Made by a program: the position numbers and the translations under genes
Notes under the pieces: model-generated
Seen by the model: the letters and a program-made list of their open reading frames with translations, nothing else
Databases searched by the model: none
Told to the model about the DNA's origin: nothing
In this document: positions 26,362-37,541 of the stretch, one piece after another
Layout: each line of letters opens with the position of its first letter
Numbering within the stretch: the first letter of the stretch is position 1
DNA from: Tropicibacter naphthalenivorans
GTDB taxonomy: Bacteria; Pseudomonadota; Alphaproteobacteria; Rhodobacterales; Rhodobacteraceae
Length of the DNA: 58,578 bases
NCBI RefSeq assembly: GCF_900176475.1
Contig: NZ_FWXX01000014.1
Coordinates: forward strand, 1-58,578
Reading direction: 5' to 3'

Positions 26362-26748
26362 TCAGCGCGCGTCCCAAGCGTATTTCTGCGACCGGCCCTC
26401 GAAATCGGTCCGCGCCATGTGCACTTTCGGCTCATCCGCCGGACGGTTGACAATAAAGCTCATCATCACCGTCTCGAAACCACGTGTGCTGTCAAAGGCT
26501 TGCACACGAATATAAGCGTCCGGATGCGCCTTGCGACACTCGTTCAGCTCCATCATCGCGCCTTTTGCGTCGCGCAGATCGAACATCGGATGGCCCCACA
26601 TCTCCCAATAGGTGTTCCGCGGATGTGGATCATAAGAAAATTCCAGGCTCACCGCCCATTCCCTTTGCAGGATATACTCAATCTGAGCGGTGATCTGAAC
26701 GTCGTCGAGATCGGGAAGAAAGCTGAAGCAACCTTGGGTAATACGCAT
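26362..26748 (-). CDS. cbbS: RuBisCO small subunit (form I, red type)
   Basis: The protein is about 128 residues: MRITQGCFSFLPDLDDVQI at the N terminus, PRNTYWEMWGHPMFDL in the middle, and the red-type C-terminal extension ending KYAWDAR. That extension closes the central pore of the hexadecamer and distinguishes the red form from the green form. The start at 26748 follows AGGAG-like AGACAGACA weakly; an upstream in-frame ATG at 26814 gives non-homologous residues. Confidence 0.96.
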   Translation of the reverse strand: MRITQGCFSFLPDLDDVQITAQIEYILQREWAVSLEFSYDPHPRNTYWEMWGHPMFDLRDAKGAMMELNECRKAHPDAYIRVQAFDSTRGFETVMMSFIVNRPADEPKVHMARTDFEGRSQKYAWDAR

Positions 26749-26790
26749 TGTCTGTCTCCTGTTGTCGAAGTCATCCGCCCCGCGCCGCCC

Positions 26791-26833
26791 AAATTCCTTC
26801 CAAGGAATTTGCAAATCTTTTGAAAAAGATTTG
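26791..26833. repeat. Two perfect hairpins between cbbL and cbbS
   Basis: Two adjacent perfect palindromes occupy the spacer: AAATTCCTT-CC-AAGGAATTT at 26791-26810 and CAAATCTTTT-GA-AAAAGATTTG at 26812-26833. Each has 9-10 base pairs with almost no loop. They lie in the 108-base gap between the cbbL stop and the cbbS start. They could influence the relative stability or translation of the two subunit messages. Related A/T-rich hairpins are frequent in intergenic DNA of this order. Confidence 0.7.
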
Positions 26834-26856
26834 GGCCGCGCGAGGGGAGAGGGCAG

Positions 26857-29425
<2,569 letters not shown>

Positions 29426-29437
29426 GGTTTTCCTCCC

Positions 29438-30646
29438 TCAGGCTGCTACAGCGGGCTGCATGAGCGCCGCGATACCGGGGAGCGTCTTGCCCTCCAGCCA
29501 TTCCAGAAACGCACACCCGGCAGAGGACACGTAGGTAAAGTCTTCGGCGGCCCCGGCGGCATTCAGCGCGGCGACCGTGTCACCCCCACCCGCGACGCTG
29601 ACGGCCAGGCCCTGACGGGTCAGGTCGGCGGCGGTCTGCGCCAGCAGCTTGGTCGACTGGTCAAAGGGCTGGATTTCAAACGCCCCCAGCGGGCCGTTCC
29701 ACAGGATCGTGTTGCAGGTCGCCAGCACCGACTGGAACCGCGCGAGCGCTTTGGGCCCCGCATCAAGGATCAGCGCATCGTCCGGGCAAGCGTTGCCGGG
29801 GCAGATGTTATAGGGCGCGTGGGCGGCGAAATGCTTGGCGGCGGCGACGTCTTCGGGCAGGTGCAGCTTGCACCCCGCCTTGTCCGCCAGCGCACGGATT
29901 TCCGCGACGGTGTCCACCTGATCGGCCTCGTGCAGCGACTGGCCCATGGGCGCGCCGTCCGCATAGAGAAAGGTGTTGGCCATCCCCCCGCCGATGATCA
30001 CGTGATCGACCTTTTCCACGAGGTTCTTGAGCACCGCGATCTTGGTCGAGACCTTGGCCCCGCCGACAATCGCCACGCTCGGACGCTTGGGCGCTTCGAG
30101 GGCCGCGCCCAGCGCGGTCAGCTCTTCCATCATCAGCGGGCCAGCGTAGGCGGGCAGCAGACGGGCAATGGCTTCGGTCGAGGCATGGGCGCGGTGGGCG
30201 CAGGAGAACGCGTCGTTGACGTAGATGTCGCCCAGCTTGGCCAGCGAAGCCGCAAAGCCCGCGTCATTCGCGGTCTCGCCGGGGTTGTAGCGCAAGTTCT
30301 CGCACAGCAGAACCTGCCCATCCGCCAGCTTTTCCGACAGCAGAACCGCCGAGTCCGTTTCCACGTTGTCCGAGAATTTGACGTCAGTGCCAAGCGCTTT
30401 GGACAGCGCCGGGCGCAGCTTGTCGACGGAGAACGCCGGGTCAAAGACGTTGGCCTTGGGGCGGCCAAAGTGGGTGATGATGACCAGGCGCGCGCCTTGA
30501 TCCAGCAGCGGCTTCATGCCAGCGGCAAAGCGGGTGATGCGCGTGTCGTCGGTGATCATCCCGTCGTCCATGGGCACGTTCAGGTCAGCGCGGACCAGCA
30601 GGCGCTTGCCGCGCACGTCCGCCTGAGTGATCGCAGGGATCTGCAT
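29438..30646 (-). CDS. pgk: Phosphoglycerate kinase
   Basis: The kinase is about 402 residues, with RADLNVPMDDG near residue 18, HFGRPK, and the C-terminal GGGDTVAALNAAG nucleotide-binding loop. It phosphorylates 3-phosphoglycerate to the 1,3-bisphosphate in the Calvin cycle. The ATG at 30646 overlaps the gap stop by one base (TGATG). The frame extends upstream to 30718 within gap and is not used. Confidence 0.97.
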   Translation of the reverse strand: MQIPAITQADVRGKRLLVRADLNVPMDDGMITDDTRITRFAAGMKPLLDQGARLVIITHFGRPKANVFDPAFSVDKLRPALSKALGTDVKFSDNVETDSAVLLSEKLADGQVLLCENLRYNPGETANDAGFAASLAKLGDIYVNDAFSCAHRAHASTEAIARLLPAYAGPLMMEELTALGAALEAPKRPSVAIVGGAKVSTKIAVLKNLVEKVDHVIIGGGMANTFLYADGAPMGQSLHEADQVDTVAEIRALADKAGCKLHLPEDVAAAKHFAAHAPYNICPGNACPDDALILDAGPKALARFQSVLATCNTILWNGPLGAFEIQPFDQSTKLLAQTAADLTRQGLAVSVAGGGDTVAALNAAGAAEDFTYVSSAGCAFLEWLEGKTLPGIAALMQPAVAA

Positions 30647-31647
30647 CAGATGAGCCTCCCCATGGCGCAGGCGGTGTCCGCCATACGGTTCGAGAAGCCC
30701 CATTCGTTGTCGTACCACGACAGGATGCGGACCATGCGGCCGTCCATCACCTTGGTCTGGTCCATGTGGAAGATCGACGAATGCGGATCGTGGTTGAAGT
30801 CCATGGAAACGTTGGCTTTGTCGGTGTAGCCCAGCACGCCGTTCAGCGGGCCGTCAGCGGCGGCGCGGATCGCTTCGTTGACCTCTTCCACGGTGGTGTC
30901 GCGGCTGGCCTCAAAGACCAGATCGACCACCGAAACATTGGGCGTCGGCACGCGGATCGCCACGCCGTCGAGCTTGCCGTTGAGTTCCGGCAGCACCAGC
31001 CCCACGGCCTTGGCCGCCCCGGTCGAGGTGGGGATCATGCTCATGGCGGCGGCGCGGGCGCGGTAAAGGTCGCTGTGCATCGTATCCAGCGTCGGCTGAT
31101 CGCCGGTGTAGCTGTGGATCGTGGTCATAAAGCCCTTGTCGATGCCAATCGCATCGTTCAGCGCCTTGGCGACCGGCGACAGGCAGTTGGTGGTGCACGA
31201 TGCGTTGGACACGATCACGTCCGAGGGCTTGAGCTCTTTGTGGTTCACGCCAAAGACGACGGTCTTGTCCGCGCCGGTGGCCGGGGCGGAAACCAGCACC
31301 CGTTTAGAGCCATTCTCCAGATGCAGCGCGGCCTTTTCGCGGGCGGTGAAGAAGCCGGTGCACTCCAGCGCCACGTCGACGCCGTCCCACGGCAGCTTGG
31401 CGGGGTCACGCTCGGCGGTGACTTCGATGGGGCCGCGGCCAATGTCGATGGCCTTGCCGGTGACTTTGACCTCTTGCGGAAAGCGCCCATGGATGCTGTC
31501 GAATTGCAGCAGGTGGGCGTTGGTTTCCACCGGGCCAAGGTCGTTGATGGCGACCACTTCGATGTCGTTGCGGCCGGATTCTGCGATGGCGCGCAAGACG
31601 TTGCGGCCGATGCGGCCAAACCCGTTGATGGCGACTTTGGTTGTCAT
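30646..31647 (-). CDS. gap: Glyceraldehyde-3-phosphate dehydrogenase
   Basis: A 333-residue protein with the Rossmann motif [13 protein letters not shown], the catalytic Cys in [10 protein letters not shown] (Cys151), and the [11 protein letters not shown]-terminal motif. It reduces 1,3-bisphosphoglycerate in the Calvin cycle. The ATG at 31647 starts one base after the tkt stop codon. The residues after the nucleotide loop (INDLG) favour NAD, but cofactor preference cannot be settled by eye. Confidence 0.97.
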   Translation of the reverse strand: MTTKVAINGFGRIGRNVLRAIAESGRNDIEVVAINDLGPVETNAHLLQFDSIHGRFPQEVKVTGKAIDIGRGPIEVTAERDPAKLPWDGVDVALECTGFFTAREKAALHLENGSKRVLVSAPATGADKTVVFGVNHKELKPSDVIVSNASCTTNCLSPVAKALNDAIGIDKGFMTTIHSYTGDQPTLDTMHSDLYRARAAAMSMIPTSTGAAKAVGLVLPELNGKLDGVAIRVPTPNVSVVDLVFEASRDTTVEEVNEAIRAAADGPLNGVLGYTDKANVSMDFNHDPHSSIFHMDQTKVMDGRMVRILSWYDNEWGFSNRMADTACAMGRLI

Positions 31648-31648
31648 G

Positions 31649-33643
31649 TCACTGGTCCTTCTTGATGCGGTTGCGGGCCTCGTCTGCGACGGCCTCTGCG
31701 GTGATGTTGAAATGGGCGTAAAGCTCGTCCGCCGGGGCCGAAGCGCCAAAGCCGGTCATGCCGACGAAGCCGTCGGTCCGGCCCAGCAGCGCGTCCCAGC
31801 CCTGACGGATCGCCGCTTCGCACCCCACACGCGGCGCGGTGCCCAGAACGTGATTGCGGTAGACGTGGTCCTGGGCCGCGAACAGTTCGAACGAGGGGGC
31901 CGAGACGACCACAGCCTTGATGCCCTCGGCGGCGAGGAGGTCGGCGGCCTTCATGGCGATCTCGACCTCGGAGCCGGTAGCGATCAGCGTCACGTCCCGC
32001 GGCCCGTCCACGTCGCGCAGGATATAGGCGCCGCGCGCGGTCTTGTTCGCGTCGCAATGGCTGGTGCGCAGGGTCGGCAGGTTCTGGCGCGACAGGCAGA
32101 GCAGCGTCGGTGTGCTCTTGGACGTGGCCGCGATCTGCCAGGCCTCGGCGGTTTCCACCGCGTCGGCGGGACGCAGAACCGTCAGGTTCGGGATGGCGCG
32201 CAGCGAGGCGATGGTTTCAACCGGCTGGTGGGTCGGGCCATCTTCGCCAAGGCCGATGCTGTCGTGGGTCATCACGTAGGCGACCGGCAAGCCCATCAAG
32301 GCCGACAGGCGGATCGACGGGCGGCAATAGTCCGCAAAGGCCAGGAACGTGCCGCCGTAGGTAAAGAAGCCCCCGTGCAGCGCGATGCCGTTCATCGCGG
32401 CGGCCATGCCGTGCTCGCGGATGCCGTAGTGGATGTAGCTGCCCGAGAAGTCATCGCGGTTGATCGGCCCCTGCCCCTTGGTCTGGGTCAGGTTCGAGCC
32501 GGTCAGGTCCGCCGAGCCGCCCACCGAGTTCGGCAGGGTTTCGTTCACCACTTCCAACGCCATTTCGCTGGCCTTGCGGGTGGCAACCTTTGGCAAGTCC
32601 TTGGACAGCTGGGCCTTGTAGGCGCAGATCGCGGCGTCCAGCGCCTTGGCATCCGGCGCGGCCAGCGACACCTCGAACGCGTCGCGGTTGTCAGAGATGT
32701 TCTTGCGCTTGATCCAGGCGGCGCGGGCCTCGGCGCCGCGGGTGGCGATGGCCTCCCAGGCGGATTTCACCTCGGCGGGGACCTCGAAAGGGCCGTAGGG
32801 CCAGTTCAGCGCCTCCCGGGTGGCGGCGATTTCCTCGGCCCCCAGCGGCGCGCCGTGCACCTTGTGAGAGCCGCCCTTGTTGGGCGCGCCCTTGCCGATC
32901 ACAGTGCGGCAGGCGATCATCGAAGGGCGGCCATCGGCGCGGGCCTCGGTGATGGCATCGGCGATCTGGTCGGCGTCGTGGCCGTCCACCGCCAGCACAT
33001 GCCAGCCCGCCGCCTCGAAGCGCGCGTGTTGGTTGGTCGAGGTCGACAGGTCCGTCGCGCCGTCGATGGTGATCTTGTTGTCGTCCCAAAAGACGATCAG
33101 ACGGCCAAGGCCAAGGTGACCGGCCAGGTCGATGGCCTCGTGGCTGATGCCTTCCATCAGGCAGCCGTCGCCGGCCAGCACATAGGTATAGTGGTCGACC
33201 AGCTCATCGCCGAAACGCGCATTGTGCATCCGCTCGGCCAAGGCCATGCCCACGGCGGTGGAAATCCCCTGCCCCAGCGGGCCGGTGGTCGTCTCGATCC
33301 CCTTGGCGTGGCCGTATTCGGGGTGACCGGCGGTGCGATAGCCCATCTGGCGGAACTTGCGCAGCTGCTCGGCGTCCATGTCATCATAGCCCAGCAGGTG
33401 GTTGATGGCATAAACCAGCATGGAGCCGTGCCCCGCGCTCATGACAAAGCGGTCGCGGTCGGGCCACTTGTGGTCCTTGGGGTCGATGGTGACAAAGCGG
33501 TTGAACAGCACCGTCGCCACATCCGCGAGGCCCATGGGCGCGCCGGGATGCCCGGAATTGGCCGCCTGCACCGCATCCATGGTCAGGACGCGAATGGCAT
33601 TGGCCATCATGGTTTCGGTCGTCATCTGGGTCTGAACGTTCAT
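31649..33643 (-). CDS. tkt: Transketolase
   Basis: A 664-residue thiamine-diphosphate enzyme. It has [19 protein letters not shown], the [13 protein letters not shown] diphosphate-binding motif, DDNKITIDG, and the C-terminal half with [18 protein letters not shown]. It shuttles two-carbon units to regenerate pentose phosphates. It is 11 bases from prk, and gap follows after one base. In cbb operons it is called cbbT. Confidence 0.97.
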   Translation of the reverse strand: MNVQTQMTTETMMANAIRVLTMDAVQAANSGHPGAPMGLADVATVLFNRFVTIDPKDHKWPDRDRFVMSAGHGSMLVYAINHLLGYDDMDAEQLRKFRQMGYRTAGHPEYGHAKGIETTTGPLGQGISTAVGMALAERMHNARFGDELVDHYTYVLAGDGCLMEGISHEAIDLAGHLGLGRLIVFWDDNKITIDGATDLSTSTNQHARFEAAGWHVLAVDGHDADQIADAITEARADGRPSMIACRTVIGKGAPNKGGSHKVHGAPLGAEEIAATREALNWPYGPFEVPAEVKSAWEAIATRGAEARAAWIKRKNISDNRDAFEVSLAAPDAKALDAAICAYKAQLSKDLPKVATRKASEMALEVVNETLPNSVGGSADLTGSNLTQTKGQGPINRDDFSGSYIHYGIREHGMAAAMNGIALHGGFFTYGGTFLAFADYCRPSIRLSALMGLPVAYVMTHDSIGLGEDGPTHQPVETIASLRAIPNLTVLRPADAVETAEAWQIAATSKSTPTLLCLSRQNLPTLRTSHCDANKTARGAYILRDVDGPRDVTLIATGSEVEIAMKAADLLAAEGIKAVVVSAPSFELFAAQDHVYRNHVLGTAPRVGCEAAIRQGWDALLGRTDGFVGMTGFGASAPADELYAHFNITAEAVADEARNRIKKDQ

Positions 33644-33654
33644 GTCAGCCTCCT

Positions 33655-34527
33655 TCAGGCGCGCTTGGATTCGGAAACGAGGCGGTGGACCATCGGCGTA
33701 AAGATCAGCTGCATCGCCAGATCCATCTTGCCGCCCGGCACCACGATCGAGTTGGCGCGGGTCATCCAGCTGCCTTCGATCATCGAGGTGAGATAGGGAA
33801 AATCGATGCCGCGTGGACTTTTGAAGCGGATCACCACGAGGCTTTCATCGGGGGTGGGAATCCACCGCGCGATGAAGGGGTTCGAGGTGTCGACCACCGG
33901 CACACGCTGAAAGTTGATGTCGGTTTCCGAAAACTGCGGGCAGATGCAGTGCACATAGGCGTGCATCCGGCGCAGAATGGTGTCGGTGACCGCCTCGGTG
34001 GTGTAGCCGCGCTTGGCGCTGTCGCGGTGGATCTTTTGCGTCCATTCCAGGTTGATGACCGGAACCACGCCGATCTTGAGGTCGGCATGGGCGGCAAGGT
34101 TCACCTCGTCGTTGACCACTGCGCCGTGCAGACCCTCGTAGAACAGCAGGTCAGAGTCCGGCTCGAACGGCGACCAGTCGGTAAAGGTGCCGGGGGCCGC
34201 GCCGTAACGCTCGGCCTCGTCCTCGTCGTGGATATAATGACGGGTCTCCCCCTTGCCGGTCTCACCATAGGTGCGGAACACGTCTTCGAGCTTGGCCAGC
34301 TCGTTGGCGTCATAGGAAAAGTGGCTAAAGGTCTCGTCGCCCTCGGCCTTGCGCTTGTCCAGCTCGGCCTTCATGGCGGCGCGGTCAAAGCGGTGAAAGG
34401 CGTCGCCTTCGATGGAAACGGTGGAAATGCCTTCGCGCCGGAAAATCTGGTCAAAGGTGGATTTCACTGTCGTGGTGCCAGCCCCGGACGAGCCGGTCAC
34501 GGAGATGATCGGGTGCTTCTTGGACAT
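33655..34527 (-). CDS. prk: Phosphoribulokinase
   Basis: A 290-residue bacterial-type (class I) phosphoribulokinase. It has P-loop [17 protein letters not shown] at about residues 10-26, [11 protein letters not shown], and the HSFEGLHG-like motif ([11 protein letters not shown]). It phosphorylates ribulose-5-phosphate to the RuBisCO substrate. Bacterial enzymes of this class are allosterically activated by NADH, with sites that fit this length. It lies 15 bases after fbp and 11 before tkt. Confidence 0.97.
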   Translation of the reverse strand: MSKKHPIISVTGSSGAGTTTVKSTFDQIFRREGISTVSIEGDAFHRFDRAAMKAELDKRKAEGDETFSHFSYDANELAKLEDVFRTYGETGKGETRHYIHDEDEAERYGAAPGTFTDWSPFEPDSDLLFYEGLHGAVVNDEVNLAAHADLKIGVVPVINLEWTQKIHRDSAKRGYTTEAVTDTILRRMHAYVHCICPQFSETDINFQRVPVVDTSNPFIARWIPTPDESLVVIRFKSPRGIDFPYLTSMIEGSWMTRANSIVVPGGKMDLAMQLIFTPMVHRLVSESKRA

Positions 34528-34542
34528 GTTGTGCTTTCTGGA

Positions 34543-35541
34543 TCAGGCGCGGAACAGGCCGCGATTGGCGAACAAGGCCGAGGCTTCGCGCTCGGGCAGG
34601 TCGTGATAACTGGTGACGCGGTCGACTTTTTCGATGGTGCCAAAGACAAATGGCGTGCGGGCGTGCAAGCTGTCGGGGACACGGTCCAGTACCGGCGCGG
34701 TGCCGGTGGTGGCCCGCCCGCCCGCCTGTTCCACAAGGAAGCCGATGGGCGCGCATTCATAGACCAGGCGCAGGCGGCCCTGCTCATAACCTTTGCGCGC
34801 ATCGCCGGGGTACAAAAAGATGCCGCCGCGGCACATGATCCGGTGGGTTTCAGCCACCAGAGAGGCCACCCAACGCATGTTGAAGTTCTTGGCGCGCGGT
34901 CCGTCGACCCCGGCGAGGCAGTCGTCGATATAGGCGCGCACCGGGGCGGACCAGTGACGGTAGTTGGACGCATTGATCGCGAACTCTGATGCAGAGGCGG
35001 GCACGGTCGGCACCGTTTCGGTTTCGGTAAAGGTCGCGGTGGCGCGGTCAAAGATGAACTGGCGCACGCCATCACCAAAGGTCACGACCAGCGCGGTCTG
35101 CGGCCCGTAGATAAAGTAGCCAGAGGCGCGCAGGTGACGACCAGAGCGCAGGAACGTCGCCTCGCCGCTGTCCAGCGCCGGCTGGATGCCAAAGATCGTG
35201 CCGATGGACACGTTGACGTCGATGTTGGACGACCCGTCCAGCGGATCAATGGCCAGCGCCAGCGTGCCGTCGGCGTCGATTTCATTGACGGTCTCTTGCT
35301 CTTCGGAGGCGTACCAGCGGATGCCGGTGCCTTTCAAAGCCGCCGCAAAGACGTCATCGGCCATCACGTCTAACGCTTTTTGGTCGTCGCCATCGGTGTT
35401 GTTGCCAACGCTCGCCCCAAGGCGTCCGCCCAGAGGACCGCGGGCGATCAAGTCCGACAGATCGGCGGCCACGCGGCACAGGGCGTTCATAACCGGCGCC
35501 AGATCATCGGGGATCGGTGTGTTTGCTTTCATAGGCAGCAT
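34543..35541 (-). CDS. fbp: Fructose-1,6-bisphosphatase, class I
   Basis: A 332-residue enzyme of the FBPase class I family, with the metal-binding [17 protein letters not shown] and the C-terminal [13 protein letters not shown] and similar motifs. It dephosphorylates fructose-1,6-bisphosphate and likely sedoheptulose-1,7-bisphosphate. It is the first gene of the operon, divergent from cbbR. AGGGAGG lies six bases upstream of the ATG at 35541; a second ATG three codons in is possible. Confidence 0.96.
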   Translation of the reverse strand: MLPMKANTPIPDDLAPVMNALCRVAADLSDLIARGPLGGRLGASVGNNTDGDDQKALDVMADDVFAAALKGTGIRWYASEEQETVNEIDADGTLALAIDPLDGSSNIDVNVSIGTIFGIQPALDSGEATFLRSGRHLRASGYFIYGPQTALVVTFGDGVRQFIFDRATATFTETETVPTVPASASEFAINASNYRHWSAPVRAYIDDCLAGVDGPRAKNFNMRWVASLVAETHRIMCRGGIFLYPGDARKGYEQGRLRLVYECAPIGFLVEQAGGRATTGTAPVLDRVPDSLHARTPFVFGTIEKVDRVTSYHDLPEREASALFANRGLFRA

Positions 35542-35639
35542 TAGAGGCCTCCCTTCCTCGTCTGGTGCTGCGCTTGTTATTGGTTAAGACTTTCGATAAT
35601 AAAATTTCAAAATTCTGAGCGGAGTGTCAGAAAAATTTA
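35542..35639. promoter_or_regulatory. cbbR-fbp intergenic control region
   Basis: The 98 bases between the divergent cbbR and fbp genes are A/T-rich in their centre (about 35577-35622: TTATTGGTTAAGACTTTCG and following). They contain several short TNA-type half sites of the kind LysR proteins bind (for example TTA...TAA across about 35582-35603). I cannot single out exact promoter boxes. The arrangement and length are those of a LysR-controlled operon, so CbbR binding here is expected. Confidence 0.55.
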
Positions 35640-36593
35640 ATGAAGCGGCTGGATCAACTCACCCTAAAGCAAATGCGTGCTCTGTCTGCGGTTGTGGATG
35701 AGGGCACGATTTCGGCGGCTGCGGATCGTCTGGGGCTGACCGGGCCGGCCATTCATAGCCAGTTGAAGTCATTGGAGGATATCATCGGTGCGCCGCTGCT
35801 GATCCGTGAGGGCCGAGAGCGCAACACCCCAACCGCTCAGGGGCAAGCGATCCTTGATGCCTATTCGGAACTGCGGGCCGCCATGGCCCGCGCCTTGCAT
35901 CGAATCAACGCGCTGAATTCCGGGCTAGAGGGCAGCGTCGTCCTGGGCGTGGTCAGCACCGGCAAGTATTTCGCCCCTCGAATCGTGGCGCAACTGCACA
36001 AGGAACTGCCCGGCATCGAGGTGATTCTGAAGGTCGGCAACCGACAAGAGATCTTGGCCGCCTTGGAAAAACGCGAGCTGGACATCTGTATCATGGGCCG
36101 CCCCCCGCGTGCGCCGCAGGTTGACGCGCGGCCTTTGGCGCAACATCCGCACATTCTGATCGCCTCTGCCGACCACCCCCTGGCGCAAAAAGACTTGATC
36201 CTGCGCGAAGATTTGTTCGAGCAAAAGTTCGTTGTCCGCGAGCCGGGATCGGGGACTCGGATCCTTGCGACGCGGTTTCTGGACGAAACGGGCACCGCCC
36301 AAAAGGTCAGCGTCGTCGAGATGTCGTCGAATGAGACGATCAAGCAAGCGGTGATATATGGTCTTGGAATCGCGTTGATTTCCGCGCACACCGTCGCGGA
36401 TGAGCTGCGCAGCGGGCGCTTGATCGCCCTGCCCTGTCACGGGCTGCCGATCTATCGGACGTGGTACATCCTGTCGCGCGCCGACCAACGTCTTAGCGCC
36501 ACCGCAGAGAAGGTGCGCGACTGGGCGATTTCCCATGCCGCCGAGCTGTTGCCCGATCTCAAAGACCTCAAGAACACCGGGCATACCGGCTAG
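35640..36593 (+). CDS. cbbR: CbbR, LysR-type regulator of carbon fixation
   Basis: A 317-residue LysR protein. The HTH (LTLKQMRALSAVVDEGTIS, then GLTGPAIHSQLKSLED) occupies residues about 6-62; the rest is an effector domain. Divergence from the Calvin operon and the match to CbbR sequences support the name. CbbR responds to metabolites such as RuBP or NADPH in related bacteria. The ATG at 35640 directly follows an A-rich tract with a weak ribosome binding site. Confidence 0.93.
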   Translation: MKRLDQLTLKQMRALSAVVDEGTISAAADRLGLTGPAIHSQLKSLEDIIGAPLLIREGRERNTPTAQGQAILDAYSELRAAMARALHRINALNSGLEGSVVLGVVSTGKYFAPRIVAQLHKELPGIEVILKVGNRQEILAALEKRELDICIMGRPPRAPQVDARPLAQHPHILIASADHPLAQKDLILREDLFEQKFVVREPGSGTRILATRFLDETGTAQKVSVVEMSSNETIKQAVIYGLGIALISAHTVADELRSGRLIALPCHGLPIYRTWYILSRADQRLSATAEKVRDWAISHAAELLPDLKDLKNTGHTG

Positions 36594-36884
36594 AGATCGG
36601 CGCAGACGCAGGTATTCCTACAATTTTCAGCGAGTTCTCTCGTCATTCCACCGGTTGTCCGATCACGGGCAAACAGCCCGCCACTCTTATCTAAGCGCCT
36701 ATTTATAAGAGAGAATTTGGCGCTGACACCAAGCGTAAAAGAACAGCTAACGCCAAAATTGGCGCGATGATGCAGCTGGGCCGGCAGTCTGGAACGCTTT
36801 GTTAAGATAGCGGGCTTATTCCTGCTTGTCGATGACGTGCCGTGCATCGGCGCGAACGGTGCCAATTGGGGATGCAGTTTGACG
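36594..36884. other. Intergenic region between cbbR and the chemotaxis operon
   Basis: No convincing gene is seen in these 291 bases. The minus-strand open frame at 36590-36865 has no recognisable features. The segment is less GC-rich than cbbR and holds a perfect CGCCAAAATTGGCG palindrome at about 36751-36764. It probably carries the promoter of the chemotaxis operon, but no clear -35/-10 pair stands out. Confidence 0.5.
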
Positions 36885-37169
36885 ATGCCAGATATTAATT
36901 TTCATGCGCTTGGGGCGACCCGAGCTCGATCAGGAGAAGACCCGCTTGTGGCCTTTCTCCTTAACGCGCGACGCTCGCCGGTGACGGTCTCTGCCAGGGA
37001 CGTCAGCCGCCTCGATTCTCATAGGTTACAGCTGCTTTTGGTCGCCCAAAAGCAATGGGCCATCGATGCTGCTCCGTTCAAAGTCACCGACATGTCGCCA
37101 ACTTTCCGCGAGGGCCTGAACAGACTCGGGCTTTCACCTGACCATTTCGACGAGGAGACCGCGCAATGA
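36885..37169 (+). CDS. STAS-like small protein of the chemotaxis operon
   Basis: A 94-residue protein with a conserved core ARDVSRLDSHRLQLLLVAQKQ, which resembles a STAS (anti-sigma antagonist) domain. The usual phosphorylatable Ser/Thr position lies in VSRLDSHRLQ. Small STAS-like genes head several alphaproteobacterial chemotaxis operons. Its job there is not known. The start at 36885 gives the compact domain; an upstream ATG at 36837 adds 16 residues. It overlaps the following cheY by four bases. Confidence 0.65.
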   Translation: MPDINFHALGATRARSGEDPLVAFLLNARRSPVTVSARDVSRLDSHRLQLLLVAQKQWAIDAAPFKVTDMSPTFREGLNRLGLSPDHFDEETAQ

Positions 37170-37540
37170 CAACGAAAGTGCTGGCAATCGACGATTCACG
37201 CACAATCCGGAACCTTTTGCGGGTCTCTCTTGAGGGGGCTGGTTTCGAGTTTCACTCTGCCTGCGACGGCCAAGAGGGTGTCGAAGTCTTTCCGGATGTT
37301 GATCCCGACGTGGTGATCACAGACATCAACATGCCCAAGATGGACGGGTTCGGTGTGATCGACACGCTGCGCAGCGGCCCGAACCGGACGACAGTGCCAA
37401 TCCTGGTGCTGACGACTGAAAGCTCGGACCAACTGAAGGCCCGCGCACGTCAAGCCGGGGCAACCGGCTGGATTGTGAAGCCGTTCGACGATGCCTCGCT
37501 GGTGTCGGTTTTGAAGCGTTTAACGGGGCATATGGGCTGA
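37166..37540 (+). CDS. cheY: CheY-type response regulator (first copy)
   Basis: A 124-residue single-domain receiver. It has the acidic pair IDDSRTIR, phospho-Asp53 in VITDINMPKMDG, and a switch Thr/Lys pair in LVLTTESS and IVKPFDD. It overlaps the STAS-like gene and is one base before cheA. It receives phosphate from CheA and would act at the flagellar motor or as a phosphate sink. Confidence 0.94.
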   Translation: MTTKVLAIDDSRTIRNLLRVSLEGAGFEFHSACDGQEGVEVFPDVDPDVVITDINMPKMDGFGVIDTLRSGPNRTTVPILVLTTESSDQLKARARQAGATGWIVKPFDDASLVSVLKRLTGHMG

Positions 37541-37541
37541 C

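Noticed and set aside
31121-33796. Plus-strand open frame of 891 residues opposite gap and tkt
   Set aside because: It is antisense to two unmistakable genes and shows no domain.
36590-36865. Minus-strand 91-residue frame between cbbR and the chemotaxis genes
   Set aside because: No recognisable feature, and it overlaps the likely chemotaxis promoter region.
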